Source: Verrucomicrobiota bacterium | GTDB lineage: Bacteria; Verrucomicrobiota; Verrucomicrobiia; Opitutales; Opitutaceae | Direction of reading: 5' to 3' | NCBI GenBank assembly: GCA_016222805.1 | Contig: JACRQG010000008.1 | Span: forward strand, 372,001 to 436,000 | Length of the DNA: 64,000 nucleotides | In this document: positions 23,472 through 32,777 of the stretch, piece by piece | How the letters are laid out: every line of letters starts with the position of its first letter | How positions within the stretch are numbered: the first letter of the stretch is position 1 | Program-made: the position numbers and the translations under genes | Notes under the pieces: model-generated | Database searches by the model: none | The model's input: the letters and a program-made list of their open reading frames with translations, nothing else | Told to the model about the DNA's origin: nothing

Positions 23472-25053
23472 TCTTCCAGCGCACGAAGGTCAGCAGCAGG
23501 ATCTGCACGTCGAGCCACCACGACCAGTTCTCGATGTAGTAGATGTCGTGCTGCACCCGCGCCACGAGGTCGCTGTCGCCCCGCAGGCCGTTGATCTGCG
23601 CCCACCCGGTCATGCCCGGCTTCACCAGGTGCCGCGGCAGGTAGTGCGGAATCTCCGTCGAGAGGCGGTCGACGTGGTGCGGCCGCTCCGGACGCGGACC
23701 CACCAGGCTCATGTCCCCGCGCAGCACGTTCCAGAACTGCGGCAGTTCGTCGAGATTCCACCGTCGCATGAAGGCCCCGATCCGCAGCAGCCGCGCGTCC
23801 CCGCGCAGCGTGCTCTGCCGTGCATCGTCGGTGGCCGCCGCCTCCGGCACCATGCTCCGCAGTTTCCAGAGGGGGAACGGCCGGTGCCCCGCGCCGACCC
23901 GAACTTGCCGGAAAAACACCGGGCCTCCCGGCGACTCGCGTTTGATCGCCACCGCCAGCACCGCGATCATCGGCGCCGCCACCACCAGCCCGACCAGCGC
24001 ACCGACGAGGTCGAGTGCCCGCTTGAGCCCGCGGTTGAAGAGGCGCCGGATCGCCAGCTCCTCGACCCCCAGCACCGGCACCCGGCCGATGGTCTGCAGG
24101 TGCAGCCCGCTGAGAAAGATGTCGAAGGCCCCGGGCACCACCTTCCACTCAACGTACGCCCGCTCGCACGTCTCCACCATCCGCCGCACCTCGGCCCGCG
24201 GCAGGTCGAGCCGCGTGATGATCACGACGTCCACGCCCTCCCGCGCGAGGATTTCCTCGAGCTGCTCCACTCCACCGAGCACCTCCGGTTCCGGACCGCG
24301 CATGTCCACCTCCGCCGCCACCCGCCCCGCACCTTCGCCGGCGCCCCGCCCGGTGCTGTCACCCATTGAGTGGCCCGATTCCCTTTCCGCCCCCTCGGCC
24401 GACGGAGCTGTGTCACCCAATCGGTGGCAAGGGGCGGACCTGGTGGAAGCGGACCGGGCAGGGACGAGCGGGGAACGGGTGTCGTGGGGAAGGGCGACCA
24501 CGCCGGCCAGGGCGAACGGATGCGCGGGGTCCGCCGCGATCTCCGCGGCGAGCGTGCGGGCGTCGTCACTCCATCCCAGGAGCACCACCCGGCGCCGCAA
24601 CCGGCCCACCACCCCGGGACGCGTGAGCCACGAAAACGCGAGGGCCCGCCAGCCATACAACAGGGCCACCACACACAGGAAGGCAAAGACGACAAACAGC
24701 CGCGAGATCGGCGGTTCGAACTTCAGCACCAGCGAAACCCCGAGGTAGATCGCGAGCCAGAAGGCTGCGCCCTTGAGAATCGCATTGAGGCTCTGATACC
24801 GGCGCAGCAACAGGCGCGTGTCGTAGAGCCCGAACTGGGCAAACGCCGCGAGCAGCAGCGCCACGCCGACGAGCAGCAGCGGCAGGTACAGCCGAAAGGT
24901 GGCATCGGGCACGTCGATCCCGATGCGGGCCAGCGGCGACGCATAACGCAGCCAGTAGCCCAGCGAGAGCCCCGCAAAGGTCACCGCCATGTCGCCGCCG
25001 AGGAGGATCAGCGGGACGAAGGTCTCTCGAAAGGGATTTGCCGGGCGGGCCAC
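23461..25053 (-). CDS. Undecaprenyl-phosphate sugar-1-phosphate transferase (WcaJ/WbaP type) with in-frame repeat insert
   Basis: The product has 530 residues from a GTG start, 3 bp after the upstream polymerase gene. Four N-terminal membrane helices and a CoA-binding-like Rossmann domain precede a fifth helix (about 346-366) and the bacterial sugar transferase domain, with LWKLRSM, DELPQFWNVLRGDMSLVGPRP and KPGMTGWAQINGLRG. It loads the first sugar phosphate on undecaprenyl phosphate. Residues about 195-250 are a Ser/Arg/Gly-rich insert in the Rossmann domain; its core, residues 209-233, is encoded by a paired-palindrome repeat (24357-24429) also found at 5042. It heads polysaccharide assembly with the polymerase upstream. 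Confidence 0.88.
   Translation of the reverse strand: MARPANPFRETFVPLILLGGDMAVTFAGLSLGYWLRYASPLARIGIDVPDATFRLYLPLLLVGVALLLAAFAQFGLYDTRLLLRRYQSLNAILKGAAFWLAIYLGVSLVLKFEPPISRLFVVFAFLCVVALLYGWRALAFSWLTRPGVVGRLRRRVVLLGWSDDARTLAAEIAADPAHPFALAGVVALPHDTRSPLVPARSASTRSAPCHRLGDTAPSAEGAERESGHSMGDSTGRGAGEGAGRVAAEVDMRGPEPEVLGGVEQLEEILAREGVDVVIITRLDLPRAEVRRMVETCERAYVEWKVVPGAFDIFLSGLHLQTIGRVPVLGVEELAIRRLFNRGLKRALDLVGALVGLVVAAPMIAVLAVAIKRESPGGPVFFRQVRVGAGHRPFPLWKLRSMVPEAAATDDARQSTLRGDARLLRIGAFMRRWNLDELPQFWNVLRGDMSLVGPRPERPHHVDRLSTEIPHYLPRHLVKPGMTGWAQINGLRGDSDLVARVQHDIYYIENWSWWLDVQILLLTFVRWKNAY
24357..24429. repeat. Paired TGTCACC palindromes, copy B, inside a coding region
   Basis: The hairpins are GTCACC-CATTG-AGTGGC (24358-24374, one mismatch and one wobble) and TGTCACC-CAATC-GGTGGCA (24411-24429, one wobble). 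Centres at 24366 and 24420 are 54 bp apart, the same as copy A. Between them, a CTTTCCGC...CTCGG stretch also resembles copy A. The element is read through as residues 209-233 of the sugar transferase without breaking the frame. Confidence 0.75.
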
Positions 25054-25056
25054 GGC

Positions 25057-27012
25057 TCAAGGATTGGGCGAAAGCGGAGCGTCGAGCAACGCCAGCAACA
25101 ACGGAGACGGCAGCCACCCCTTCGGCGGCAGGGGGCCGGGCGGCGGGGCGGTGGTTTCGCGCACGTCGTACAGATCCTGCGGCGGCGGCAGATCGAGGTT
25201 GCGCATCAGCACGGGATAGCCCGTGCGTTCGCGACGGTACACCCGTTCCGGGGCATCCGGCACCCTTCCCAACCATCCCGGATCGAGGCGCCGCGTTCCC
25301 GCCGCCGGTCCCACCCGCCGCAGCAATTCGGCCAGCTCCGCCGCCGCCCGATCCCGCACCGCCGCCAGCGCGGGTTCGCGCCACCAGGGGGACTGCAGGA
25401 AGGCCGGATCATTCAGGCATTCGAGCGCCAACGCCCGGACGGCCGCCGCCGGCCGGCGTTGGTTGAGGCACGCGAGCCCAAGCCCGAAGTACACCCCACC
25501 CTTGTCCGGCACCAGCCGCGCTGCCGTGCGGAAATGACGCTCGGATCCCGCCGGATCCCGCACCAGGAGGAGCCAGCCCAAGTTGAAATGGGCGATCTCC
25601 TGATCCGGATTCTGCGCCAGGGATTCCTGCAGCAACGCGACCGACTCTGCGGCCCGCGCCGGATCGCGAGCCAGGGCCAGGGCACGCACGTTGAGTTCCG
25701 GCGTCGGGTCCCGGCGCCCGCCAAAAGCGACCAGCAGGACACCGGCCAGCGCAACGCAACCAAGCACCGCACTCCACCGCCGGTCCCGTCCGGGGGCGGG
25801 CCGCCGGGCCGGCTGGCAGTCGACCGCGATGACCGCACCGAGAGCGGCCACCGCGAAGCCAAACACGGGAACATCCAGCTGCCAGTCGGTGAGGGCAAAG
25901 GCCCCGTAACCGAGCAGCGTGCTGGCAGCCAGGGGCGACCGGCGGAGGCCGATCGCCACAAACGCTCCCCAGGCCACGAGAACCGCGATTCCCCCGAAAC
26001 CGAGCTCCGCCCAGATCTGGATCGGCAGCGAGTGCAGCTGCAGCACGTTCTCCGCCCCGCCCGGCAGTCCACTGCGATACTTTGGATAGACCAGGGGCAC
26101 CATCCCCGGTCCCCAGCCGAGCATCGGACGATCCAGCCCCATGCGCCAGCCGGCGACACTCATCGCCGATCGCTGGACCTCGCTCGCCGCAACCAGATGG
26201 GAGCCAGCCCCACCCAGCAAGGTCGCCCGCATCCGCGGGTGCCCGAAGACCAGCGCGCCCGCCGCCACCGCGAGCAACGCGGCGAGTTGCACCTTGCGCC
26301 GCCGCGAAGCGGGAGCGTACCAGAGCGCCGTGAGGGCCAGCGCACCCACGCCGAGCAGGCCCCCACGACTGCCACTGGTGAAGAGCATGCCCAGGGAATG
26401 CACCGCCACCAGGGCCGGGAGCATCCGCTCCCTTCCGCTTTGCCTCCACAGCGCCACGACGGCTGGCGGCAGCGCGAGCAGCGAAAGACCCGCCGTGTAA
26501 TTGGAATGCCCGAGCGGATACGGATTGCGCGCCGCCAGACCACCTCCCGCCTGCAGGGCGTGAAGGCCCCAGAGTCCGAGGCTGGCCACCTCCACCCCGA
26601 GCGAGCCGATGAGCCAGGCCCGCCAGAAGGCCTCCCGCGAGATTCCCTGGGCCAGCAAGCCATCAACCCACAGGAAGAAGGCCGCGATCGGCGCGAGCAG
26701 AGCCGCCGCCGCCAGCAGGCTCGGGCCAGGGAACGGGGATACCAACGCCGCCATCACGACAACCCCGCCCCACGCCAACGCCGCCCCGCTCCAGCCGGGG
26801 CCGGGCCGGCGCAGGGGGTCGTTGCGGTCCCACCCGCGCGCCAACAAGGCCAGGGCCGGCGCCAACAGCGCGATCGCATACACCAGGTTCCACGGCGTCG
26901 CGTACATCCGGGTCGCCCCGGGACTCGCGAGGGTGATGCCAGCCAGCGCGAGCCATCCGCCGACCGGCAGCAAGCGCGCCACCAGGCGGGCGGGGGTGAG
27001 AGCGGACGTCAT
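25057..27012 (-). CDS. O-antigen ligase/polymerase-like membrane protein with C-terminal TPRs
   Basis: The product has 651 residues. About 10-12 membrane helices run to residue 430, with the Wzy_C/O-antigen ligase periplasmic loop containing NPYPLGHSNYTAG, TSGSRGG and RMGLDRPMLGWGPGMVP (the last is the typical W-G-x-G motif region). The remaining 220 residues carry about three TPR units (ARAAESVALLQESLAQNP, EIAHFNLGWLLL, GGVYFGLGLACL). Such proteins polymerise or ligate undecaprenyl-linked glycans at the outer face of the inner membrane. It is the first gene of a three-gene operon with the sugar transferase and GT39 enzyme. Confidence 0.82.
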   Translation of the reverse strand: MTSALTPARLVARLLPVGGWLALAGITLASPGATRMYATPWNLVYAIALLAPALALLARGWDRNDPLRRPGPGWSGAALAWGGVVVMAALVSPFPGPSLLAAAALLAPIAAFFLWVDGLLAQGISREAFWRAWLIGSLGVEVASLGLWGLHALQAGGGLAARNPYPLGHSNYTAGLSLLALPPAVVALWRQSGRERMLPALVAVHSLGMLFTSGSRGGLLGVGALALTALWYAPASRRRKVQLAALLAVAAGALVFGHPRMRATLLGGAGSHLVAASEVQRSAMSVAGWRMGLDRPMLGWGPGMVPLVYPKYRSGLPGGAENVLQLHSLPIQIWAELGFGGIAVLVAWGAFVAIGLRRSPLAASTLLGYGAFALTDWQLDVPVFGFAVAALGAVIAVDCQPARRPAPGRDRRWSAVLGCVALAGVLLVAFGGRRDPTPELNVRALALARDPARAAESVALLQESLAQNPDQEIAHFNLGWLLLVRDPAGSERHFRTAARLVPDKGGVYFGLGLACLNQRRPAAAVRALALECLNDPAFLQSPWWREPALAAVRDRAAAELAELLRRVGPAAGTRRLDPGWLGRVPDAPERVYRRERTGYPVLMRNLDLPPPQDLYDVRETTAPPPGPLPPKGWLPSPLLLALLDAPLSPNP

Positions 27013-27223
27013 CCGGGCAGGATAAGAACGGCGCCGATTTCGACCGGCAAGCCGCTAGGAGGGGCGCCAGCGGGAGTTTCTGGCCGCCCGATCCGCGGCC
27101 GGTTCCGTCGCGCGACGAGGGCGGCGGTTCGGCCATCGCCGTCCCTCCATGGCGAAGCCCGGCCCCGATTTGCCCGTGTCCGCGTTCTTGACGGTGCCGC
27201 GCGGAGGGCGGCAGGCTGATCGA

Positions 27224-27925
27224 ATGGTCCCTGCTCCCGCGCCCGAGAAACGCCGCCTGCCGCTGGTGCCACTCGCCATTGCAGGCGTGGCGGCGGTCAT
27301 TGCCGGTGCCATTCTGATCAAGCTGATCGGCTGGGAACAGGCCGTCCAGGAAGGCAAGCGGGCATGGAAGGTCGTGTTCGACACGCTGTCGGGCGCCGGG
27401 CCGGGGGTGTTCTTCGCCGCGATGGCGTTGTTGCCCATTGCGGGCGTGCCGATGTCTCCCTTCGCCCTTTCCGCCGGCCCCTTGTTCGGCGAGCGCCTCG
27501 GCACGACGACCATCATCCTCCTCGGTCTCGCCGCGATCACCTTCAACCTCACCGTCGCCTACTGGCTCGCGCGGCGCTGGCTCCGGCCCCTGCTGGCCCG
27601 GCTGGTCGAACGGCTCGGCTACAAGATGCCCCAGATTGAAAAGGGCGACGCCACGGATCTCATCGTGCTGCTGCGGGTCACGCCCGGCCCGCCTTTCTTC
27701 GTGCAAAACTACCTGCTGGGTCTCGCCGAGGTTCCCTTCGGCCGCTACCTGGCCATTTCCTGCGCCGTCCAGTGGTCGTTCAACATCGCCTTCATGCTTT
27801 TCGGCGATGCGCTCAGCCAGGGCCGCGGCAAGATGGCGGTGATTGCGATTGGCCTGCTGGCCGCTCTCGTTGCGGGCACGCACCTCGTGCGCAAGCACCT
27901 CGGGAAAAAACCGGCGACGCCATGA
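27224..27925 (+). CDS. TVP38/TMEM64 (VTT/DedA-like) membrane protein
   Basis: The product has 233 residues. Membrane helices flank the VTT-domain motif region with GPGVFFAAMALLPIAGVPMSPFALSAGPLFG and the second half RVTPGPPFFVQNYLLGL, where paired re-entrant loops carry conserved Pro and Arg residues. The family is linked to lipid scrambling and undecaprenyl-phosphate recycling. The ATG at 27224 is preferred to 27149 because translation before it lacks family features. Its stop overlaps xseA as ATGA. Confidence 0.85.
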   Translation: MVPAPAPEKRRLPLVPLAIAGVAAVIAGAILIKLIGWEQAVQEGKRAWKVVFDTLSGAGPGVFFAAMALLPIAGVPMSPFALSAGPLFGERLGTTTIILLGLAAITFNLTVAYWLARRWLRPLLARLVERLGYKMPQIEKGDATDLIVLLRVTPGPPFFVQNYLLGLAEVPFGRYLAISCAVQWSFNIAFMLFGDALSQGRGKMAVIAIGLLAALVAGTHLVRKHLGKKPATP

Positions 27926-29226
27926 AACCACGCGGGGGTGTTTCCGCCCCGGGCGGCGACGCGGCGGATCCGGGTGAGAACCGCGCCGAAAGCGTCACGG
28001 AGTTCACGCGCCGGGTGAAGGCGCTGCTCGAAGGCGGTCTCCGCCCTTCGTGGGTCCGCGGCGAGGTTTCCAACCTGCGCGCGCAGGCAAGCGGCCATGT
28101 CTACTTCTCCCTCAAGGACGCCGGCGCGCAGCTCAGCGCCGTACTGTTCCGCGGCGATGCCGCCCGCCAGACGGTGCGGCTGCGCGACGGCCTGCAGGTG
28201 ATCGTCTATGGCGAGGTCAGCGTCTACGAGGCCCGCGGCCAGTACCAGTTGATCGTGCGCGTCGTGGTCGACGACGGCGTGGGCCGGCTGCAGCGGGAGT
28301 TCGAGGCCCTCAAGGCCCGCCTCGCCGCCGAGGGGTTGTTTGCCGCCGAACGCAAGCGTCCGATCCCCGAGATGCCCCGTACCGTAGGGTTCATCACCTC
28401 GCCCACCGGGGCCGCCGTCCAGGACTTCGTGCGCATCCTCTCGCGCCGGGCCTGGCGCGGCCGCGTCGTCGTGCTGCCGGCCAAGGTCCAGGGCGAGGGC
28501 GCCGCCGCGGAGATGGTGGAGATGCTGCAGCTCGCCCAAAAGCTGGGCGGCTTCGATCTCCTGGTCATCGGACGGGGCGGCGGCAGCCTGGAGGATCTCT
28601 GGGCCTTCAACGAGGAGGCGCTGGTGCGCGCCGTGGCGGCCTCTCCGGTTCCCATCATCTCCGCCGTCGGGCACGAGATTGACTTCACCCTCTGCGACTT
28701 CGCCGCGGACCTGCGCGCCGAGACCCCGAGCGCGGCCGCCGAGCACATCACCAGCCACTTCGTCGCCTGCACCGAGCGCGCCCGCCAGGCCGACGCGGCG
28801 ATGGGCTCCCTCGTGGACAGCGCCTGCGCCCGCGCCACGGAGCGCCTCGACCACGCCCGTTCCCGGCTGCGCCTGCTCACGCCCTCCGCGCAGATCGAGC
28901 AGGGATTCCAGCGCGTCGACGATCTCGCGGGCCGCCTCGGCGCAGCGCTGCGCCACGCGGCGCAACTTCGCCGCCAGGAACTGACCGAGGCGCGCCGCCG
29001 CCTCGCGCTCGCCTCGCCCGAGACCCGCGTGCAGCTCGCCTCCCACCAACTGCTCTCGCTCTGGAAACGTCTCCAGGCCGCCAGCCCGGCCTCGGTGCTG
29101 CACCGCGGCTTCGTCCTCCTGCGGGATGAGCACGGGCGCCCAATCACCCGCCGGGCCGACGTGCGGAGCGGACAGCCGGTCGCCGCCGAGTTCGCCGACG
29201 GCACCACCCGCCTCCGCGCCGAGTAG
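27922..29226 (+). CDS. xseA: Exodeoxyribonuclease VII large subunit
   Basis: The product has 434 residues, normal for the family. An N-terminal OB-fold (about 24-120) has SWVRGEVSNLRAQASGHVYFSLKD; the catalytic domain has GFITSPTGAAVQDF, VIGRGGGSLEDLWAFNEE and SAVGHEIDFTLCDFAADLRAETPSAAAE in successive pieces, followed by a long coiled coil and the C-terminal RGFVLL segment. With XseB it degrades single-stranded DNA in both directions. It overlaps the TVP38 gene; xseB is not adjacent in this window. Confidence 0.95.
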   Translation: MKPRGGVSAPGGDAADPGENRAESVTEFTRRVKALLEGGLRPSWVRGEVSNLRAQASGHVYFSLKDAGAQLSAVLFRGDAARQTVRLRDGLQVIVYGEVSVYEARGQYQLIVRVVVDDGVGRLQREFEALKARLAAEGLFAAERKRPIPEMPRTVGFITSPTGAAVQDFVRILSRRAWRGRVVVLPAKVQGEGAAAEMVEMLQLAQKLGGFDLLVIGRGGGSLEDLWAFNEEALVRAVAASPVPIISAVGHEIDFTLCDFAADLRAETPSAAAEHITSHFVACTERARQADAAMGSLVDSACARATERLDHARSRLRLLTPSAQIEQGFQRVDDLAGRLGAALRHAAQLRRQELTEARRRLALASPETRVQLASHQLLSLWKRLQAASPASVLHRGFVLLRDEHGRPITRRADVRSGQPVAAEFADGTTRLRAE

Positions 29227-29356
29227 TTCGACTTGGTTTCGTTCGGTGGAGACGGGATAGGTTGGCCCCGCTGACAAGACAGCCACGACGGAGTGCAGCG
29301 TCGTGCCCCAGCGAAGCGGCCGCCCCGGCGTAGCGATTTGGCTTGCGCGCCGCGTT

Positions 29357-29371
29357 TGATAATAATTATCA
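29357..29371. promoter_or_regulatory. Fur box
   Basis: TGATAAT-A-ATTATCA is a perfect 7-1-7 Fur box (15 of 15 positions). It lies 50 bp upstream of the siderophore receptor start at 29422 and is the only one seen in the window. It predicts iron repression of that gene. Confidence 0.9.
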
Positions 29372-29421
29372 GGCCCCTGCGACCCGTTGCCCCCGTTCCC
29401 CGGGAAACCCCTCTGCTAATC

Positions 29422-31866
29422 ATGAACCCGAAGTTCCTCCGCCTGCCCCTTCCGTGCCTGGCCCTGCTCGCCGGCGCCGCGCCCGCCCTCCCCGCCCAGA
29501 CCGTGCCCGCACCCGCCGGCGACGAAGTGGTCCGCCTTTCCGAATTCCAGGTCAGCACCTCGGCCGACAAGGGGTACCGCGCCGGCAACTCGGTGTCGGC
29601 GACCCGCATCGAAGCCGCGATCAAGGACCTGCCATTCTCGGTCAATGCGTTCACCGACCAGTTCATCGCCGACGTCGGCGCCCGCGACCTGTTTGACGTC
29701 GTCCGGTACGCCCCCGGCGTGACCAGTGCGGCCCGCGAGTTCAACGCGGGCAACACCCGCTTCAACCTGCGCGGCTTCGATCAACTCTCGCCCCAGCGCA
29801 ATGGTTTCGTGGGCACGGCCTACATCGACACGGTGAATGTGCAGCGCGTCGAAATCGTGAAGGGTCCGGCCTCGATCCTCTACGGGCAGGTGCAGCCCGG
29901 CGGCACCGTCAACGTCATCACCAAGGTTCCGGGCGGCAAGCGCTTCGTCGCGGTCAACCAGCAGGTCGGCACGGACAATTTCTGGCGCTCCACCCTTGAT
30001 GCCAACCTGCCGTACGGCCCGCGCTTCGGCCTCCGCCTCAATGGCTCCTGGGAGAACGGCTCCGAGGCCATCGATCCCTCCGAGCAGCGCACCTGGGTCA
30101 TGGCCCCGACCCTCCTGGTCAAGCCGACCGCGAATTCCTCGCTCGTGGTCGACTACCAGTGGTTCCGCCGGCGCGAGACGCCACCGGTGTTCATGAAGCC
30201 CAATATCCGCATCGAGGGCCTCGCGACCTCCTACACCAGTCCCGACGGCAAGACCTTCACCCCGATCGATTTTGGCTTCGGGCCGTTCTTTCCCCTGCCG
30301 AAGGACTTCAATTACGTCGGCCGGCACGATTTCCGAAACTCCGACTTCGAGTCCGTCTACGCTGAATACACCGTCAAGCTGGGCGACCGCTGGACGGCCC
30401 GCGCCAACTACAACTGGAACCGGCGCTCCGTCCGCAACAAGCTCACGGGCGTGGCCGACGCGCGGATCTGGGCCAGCGGCGTCCAGCAGACGGCCACCGC
30501 GTTCAGCGCCCGGACCGGCAACTCGGCCTCCACCAGCAACGGCGTGGCCACCGTGCGGGGAGCGAACGGCACCTTCAGCTTCGATCCGGCCACCGGCACC
30601 GTGACCAACAACCTCAGCGCCGGGTCCGTCTTCCTGCCGCGGCGCGCCCGCTTGCAGGAGGAATTCGGCCAGGGCAATGCCTACCAGGCGGAAGTCGCCG
30701 GCCGACAGGAATTCGACGGCATCAAGTGGAAGCCGCTCTTCGGCGCGTTCTACACCAGCAACAACAGCCGGAGCCGCCAGCGCAACCTGACCGACTTCTA
30801 TCAGCCCTGGGACCTGATGAACCCCGCCACGTGGGTCGACACGCCGTCGTCGTTCGGCCGCGCGAGCCCGGCGCTGCTGCCCAACGGCGACTACAATGTC
30901 GCCCTCATCCCGCTCACCTCGGCGAGCATCTCCTTCGGCCGCGACACGGCCTACTACACCGCCCAGAGCCTCTCGCTGTTCAACGACCGTCTCCTTCTGG
31001 TCGGCGGCGCCCGTTACAACAAGGCCGAGGCCGCGGGTGACAACTACCTCGTGGCCGCCGATCCCGCCACCGTCGCCGGTCGCAACGAGGCCAACAACAA
31101 CCAGTGGACTTCGGTGTCGCGCACCATCTACCAGGCGGGCGGCGGCTTCAAGCTGACCCCGGAACTGATGGCGTATGCCTCCTACAGCGAGTCATTCTCG
31201 GTCGACAGCCGTTTCCTGCAGTTCCGCGGCGAGCAGTCGTCCAAGGCGGCCCCCAGCCTCGCCGAGGGCAAGGAAGCGGGCCTCAAGTCAGACTTCCTCG
31301 GCGGTCGGATCTCGGCGTCCGTGGCGGTCTTCCAGGTCGACCAGTTCAACCGCGTGCTCAACTTCTCCGAGCGCGTCGGCACGCAGTCGCTGACGACGCA
31401 GTTGCAGGACACCGAGGACCGGAGCAAGGGCTGGGAATTTGAAACCACGCTCTCCCCGCTCGACGCGTGGCAGGTCTATCTCAGCTGGTCCAACATCGAC
31501 ACCAAGCTGACCAAGGTACCCGTCGGCCTCGAACCGCTGCTCGGCGCCCGCCCGGAGGCTTCGGTGAAGAAACTCTTCAACGTTTGGACCCGCTATTCCT
31601 TCAAGACCGGGGCCCTGCAGGGCTGGTGGATCGGCGGCGGCGCCAACTACACCGGCGACAAGGCCCAGCGCGTCGACAACCGCCTGCTCACCTTGCCGGC
31701 GTACACCCTGTGGGACGTGACTGTCGGTTACGACGGCAAGTGCGGCCAGCGGCCGTGCAACGTTTCGCTGGCCTGGAAGAACATCACCGACGAGGAGTAC
31801 TTCCCGGCCAACCAGCAGCGCGGGTTCCCGAGCCGCGTGATCCTGTCCTTCGCCACCCGGTTCTGA
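29422..31866 (+). CDS. TonB-dependent siderophore receptor
   Basis: The product has 814 residues. A signal peptide covers residues 1-26 (PALPAQ), followed by a TonB-box-like region (EVVRLSEFQVS), a plug domain with PFSVNAFTDQFI, FNLRGFDQ and VEIVKGPASILYGQVQPGGTVNVITK in pieces, then a 22-strand barrel ending in aromatic Phe (SFATRF), the outer-membrane signature. The plug resembles ferrichrome/ferric-hydroxamate receptors. A perfect Fur box sits 50 bp before the ATG, so it is predicted to be made under iron limitation. No siderophore synthesis genes adjoin it, so it may use foreign siderophores. Confidence 0.92.
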   Translation: MNPKFLRLPLPCLALLAGAAPALPAQTVPAPAGDEVVRLSEFQVSTSADKGYRAGNSVSATRIEAAIKDLPFSVNAFTDQFIADVGARDLFDVVRYAPGVTSAAREFNAGNTRFNLRGFDQLSPQRNGFVGTAYIDTVNVQRVEIVKGPASILYGQVQPGGTVNVITKVPGGKRFVAVNQQVGTDNFWRSTLDANLPYGPRFGLRLNGSWENGSEAIDPSEQRTWVMAPTLLVKPTANSSLVVDYQWFRRRETPPVFMKPNIRIEGLATSYTSPDGKTFTPIDFGFGPFFPLPKDFNYVGRHDFRNSDFESVYAEYTVKLGDRWTARANYNWNRRSVRNKLTGVADARIWASGVQQTATAFSARTGNSASTSNGVATVRGANGTFSFDPATGTVTNNLSAGSVFLPRRARLQEEFGQGNAYQAEVAGRQEFDGIKWKPLFGAFYTSNNSRSRQRNLTDFYQPWDLMNPATWVDTPSSFGRASPALLPNGDYNVALIPLTSASISFGRDTAYYTAQSLSLFNDRLLLVGGARYNKAEAAGDNYLVAADPATVAGRNEANNNQWTSVSRTIYQAGGGFKLTPELMAYASYSESFSVDSRFLQFRGEQSSKAAPSLAEGKEAGLKSDFLGGRISASVAVFQVDQFNRVLNFSERVGTQSLTTQLQDTEDRSKGWEFETTLSPLDAWQVYLSWSNIDTKLTKVPVGLEPLLGARPEASVKKLFNVWTRYSFKTGALQGWWIGGGANYTGDKAQRVDNRLLTLPAYTLWDVTVGYDGKCGQRPCNVSLAWKNITDEEYFPANQQRGFPSRVILSFATRF

Positions 31867-31938
31867 ACGCGGACGGCGGCGGGCGAGCGACCACGTGGTG
31901 CGAAATGCGACCACGCGTTCGCCACGTTTACGCCCCGG

Positions 31939-32682
31939 CTACTTGAAGGCGGCGCGGGCCCGATCCTTGGCCGACTCGTCGTGTTTTTCGCGCGAGGGCA
32001 TGGCGAGTCCGTGGGCAAAGGCCTGCCGGGCGCGGTCCAGCGCTCCTGCCGCAAGGTAGGCGAATCCGAGCTCGAGATGGTGTTTCAGCTGGGTGGGTTC
32101 CAGGGCCACCGCCCGTTCCAGGTGGGCGACGGCGGTCGCCACCGAAGCTTCCGGGAGGCCGCCGTAAAACAGCCTCACCAGCCAGCGGACGGTCGTGCCC
32201 AACTCCGCCACTTCGTAGTGCCAGCGGCCCAGGAGGTGGTGTGCCCAGGCATAGTTGGGATCGAGAGCCAGCGCCCGCTCCGCCTCCTCGCGCATCAGGC
32301 GCGAATACCGCACCTTGTCCCGGGTGCCGCCGTAGACGCCGAGCTTGCCGTAACAGATGGCCACCGACAGCACGTTTTCCGCGCGATCGGGAGCCAGCGC
32401 CACGGCCCGCTGCGCATAGGCCAGGGCCTTTTGGACCGCGGCGCGCTTCTCTTCCGGACTGGCGAGATCCACCACGAGATCGGAGTACTGGCGGGCGATT
32501 TTCTGCAGGAGTGCCGCGTCATCCGGTCGCTGGGCCTCCACGGTGAGAAGGAGTTCCAAGGCCCGCCGGGTGTCGAGTCGCGCCTCGGCGGCCAGGGCTT
32601 CGCGCCACAGGTCGTCCGTCTCGGCTGGGAGCGCGACAACGGGCAGCAACCAGAAGGCGAATAGGGACCCACGAAGTCTCAT
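31939..32682 (-). CDS. Exported TPR protein resembling regulator-of-microtubule-dynamics family
   Basis: The product has 247 residues from the ATG at 32682 with a signal peptide (residues 1-20, VVALPAE). The body is tetratricopeptide-like helices; the segment with YGKLGVYGGTRDKVRYSR and NYAWAHHLLGRWHYEVAELG follows the pattern seen in bacterial RMD-like TPR proteins. It probably acts as a periplasmic scaffold. It faces the siderophore receptor end-to-end and is divergent from the AraC regulator. Confidence 0.72.
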   Translation of the reverse strand: MRLRGSLFAFWLLPVVALPAETDDLWREALAAEARLDTRRALELLLTVEAQRPDDAALLQKIARQYSDLVVDLASPEEKRAAVQKALAYAQRAVALAPDRAENVLSVAICYGKLGVYGGTRDKVRYSRLMREEAERALALDPNYAWAHHLLGRWHYEVAELGTTVRWLVRLFYGGLPEASVATAVAHLERAVALEPTQLKHHLELGFAYLAAGALDRARQAFAHGLAMPSREKHDESAKDRARAAFK

Positions 32683-32777
32683 CGCGGATAATACGTGCCG
32701 GCCGCCAGCCCGGGTGCATCGGTCTCCCCCGCCTGCGCCTCTTGACCTGCTCCGTTTTTTCGACCGTGTTCGCGCCG

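Noticed and set aside
24370-27219. A plus-strand frame of 949 codons opposite the polymerase and sugar transferase
   Set aside because: Same shadow effect; Arg/Gln/His-rich with no recognisable domain, while the opposite strand encodes clear membrane proteins.
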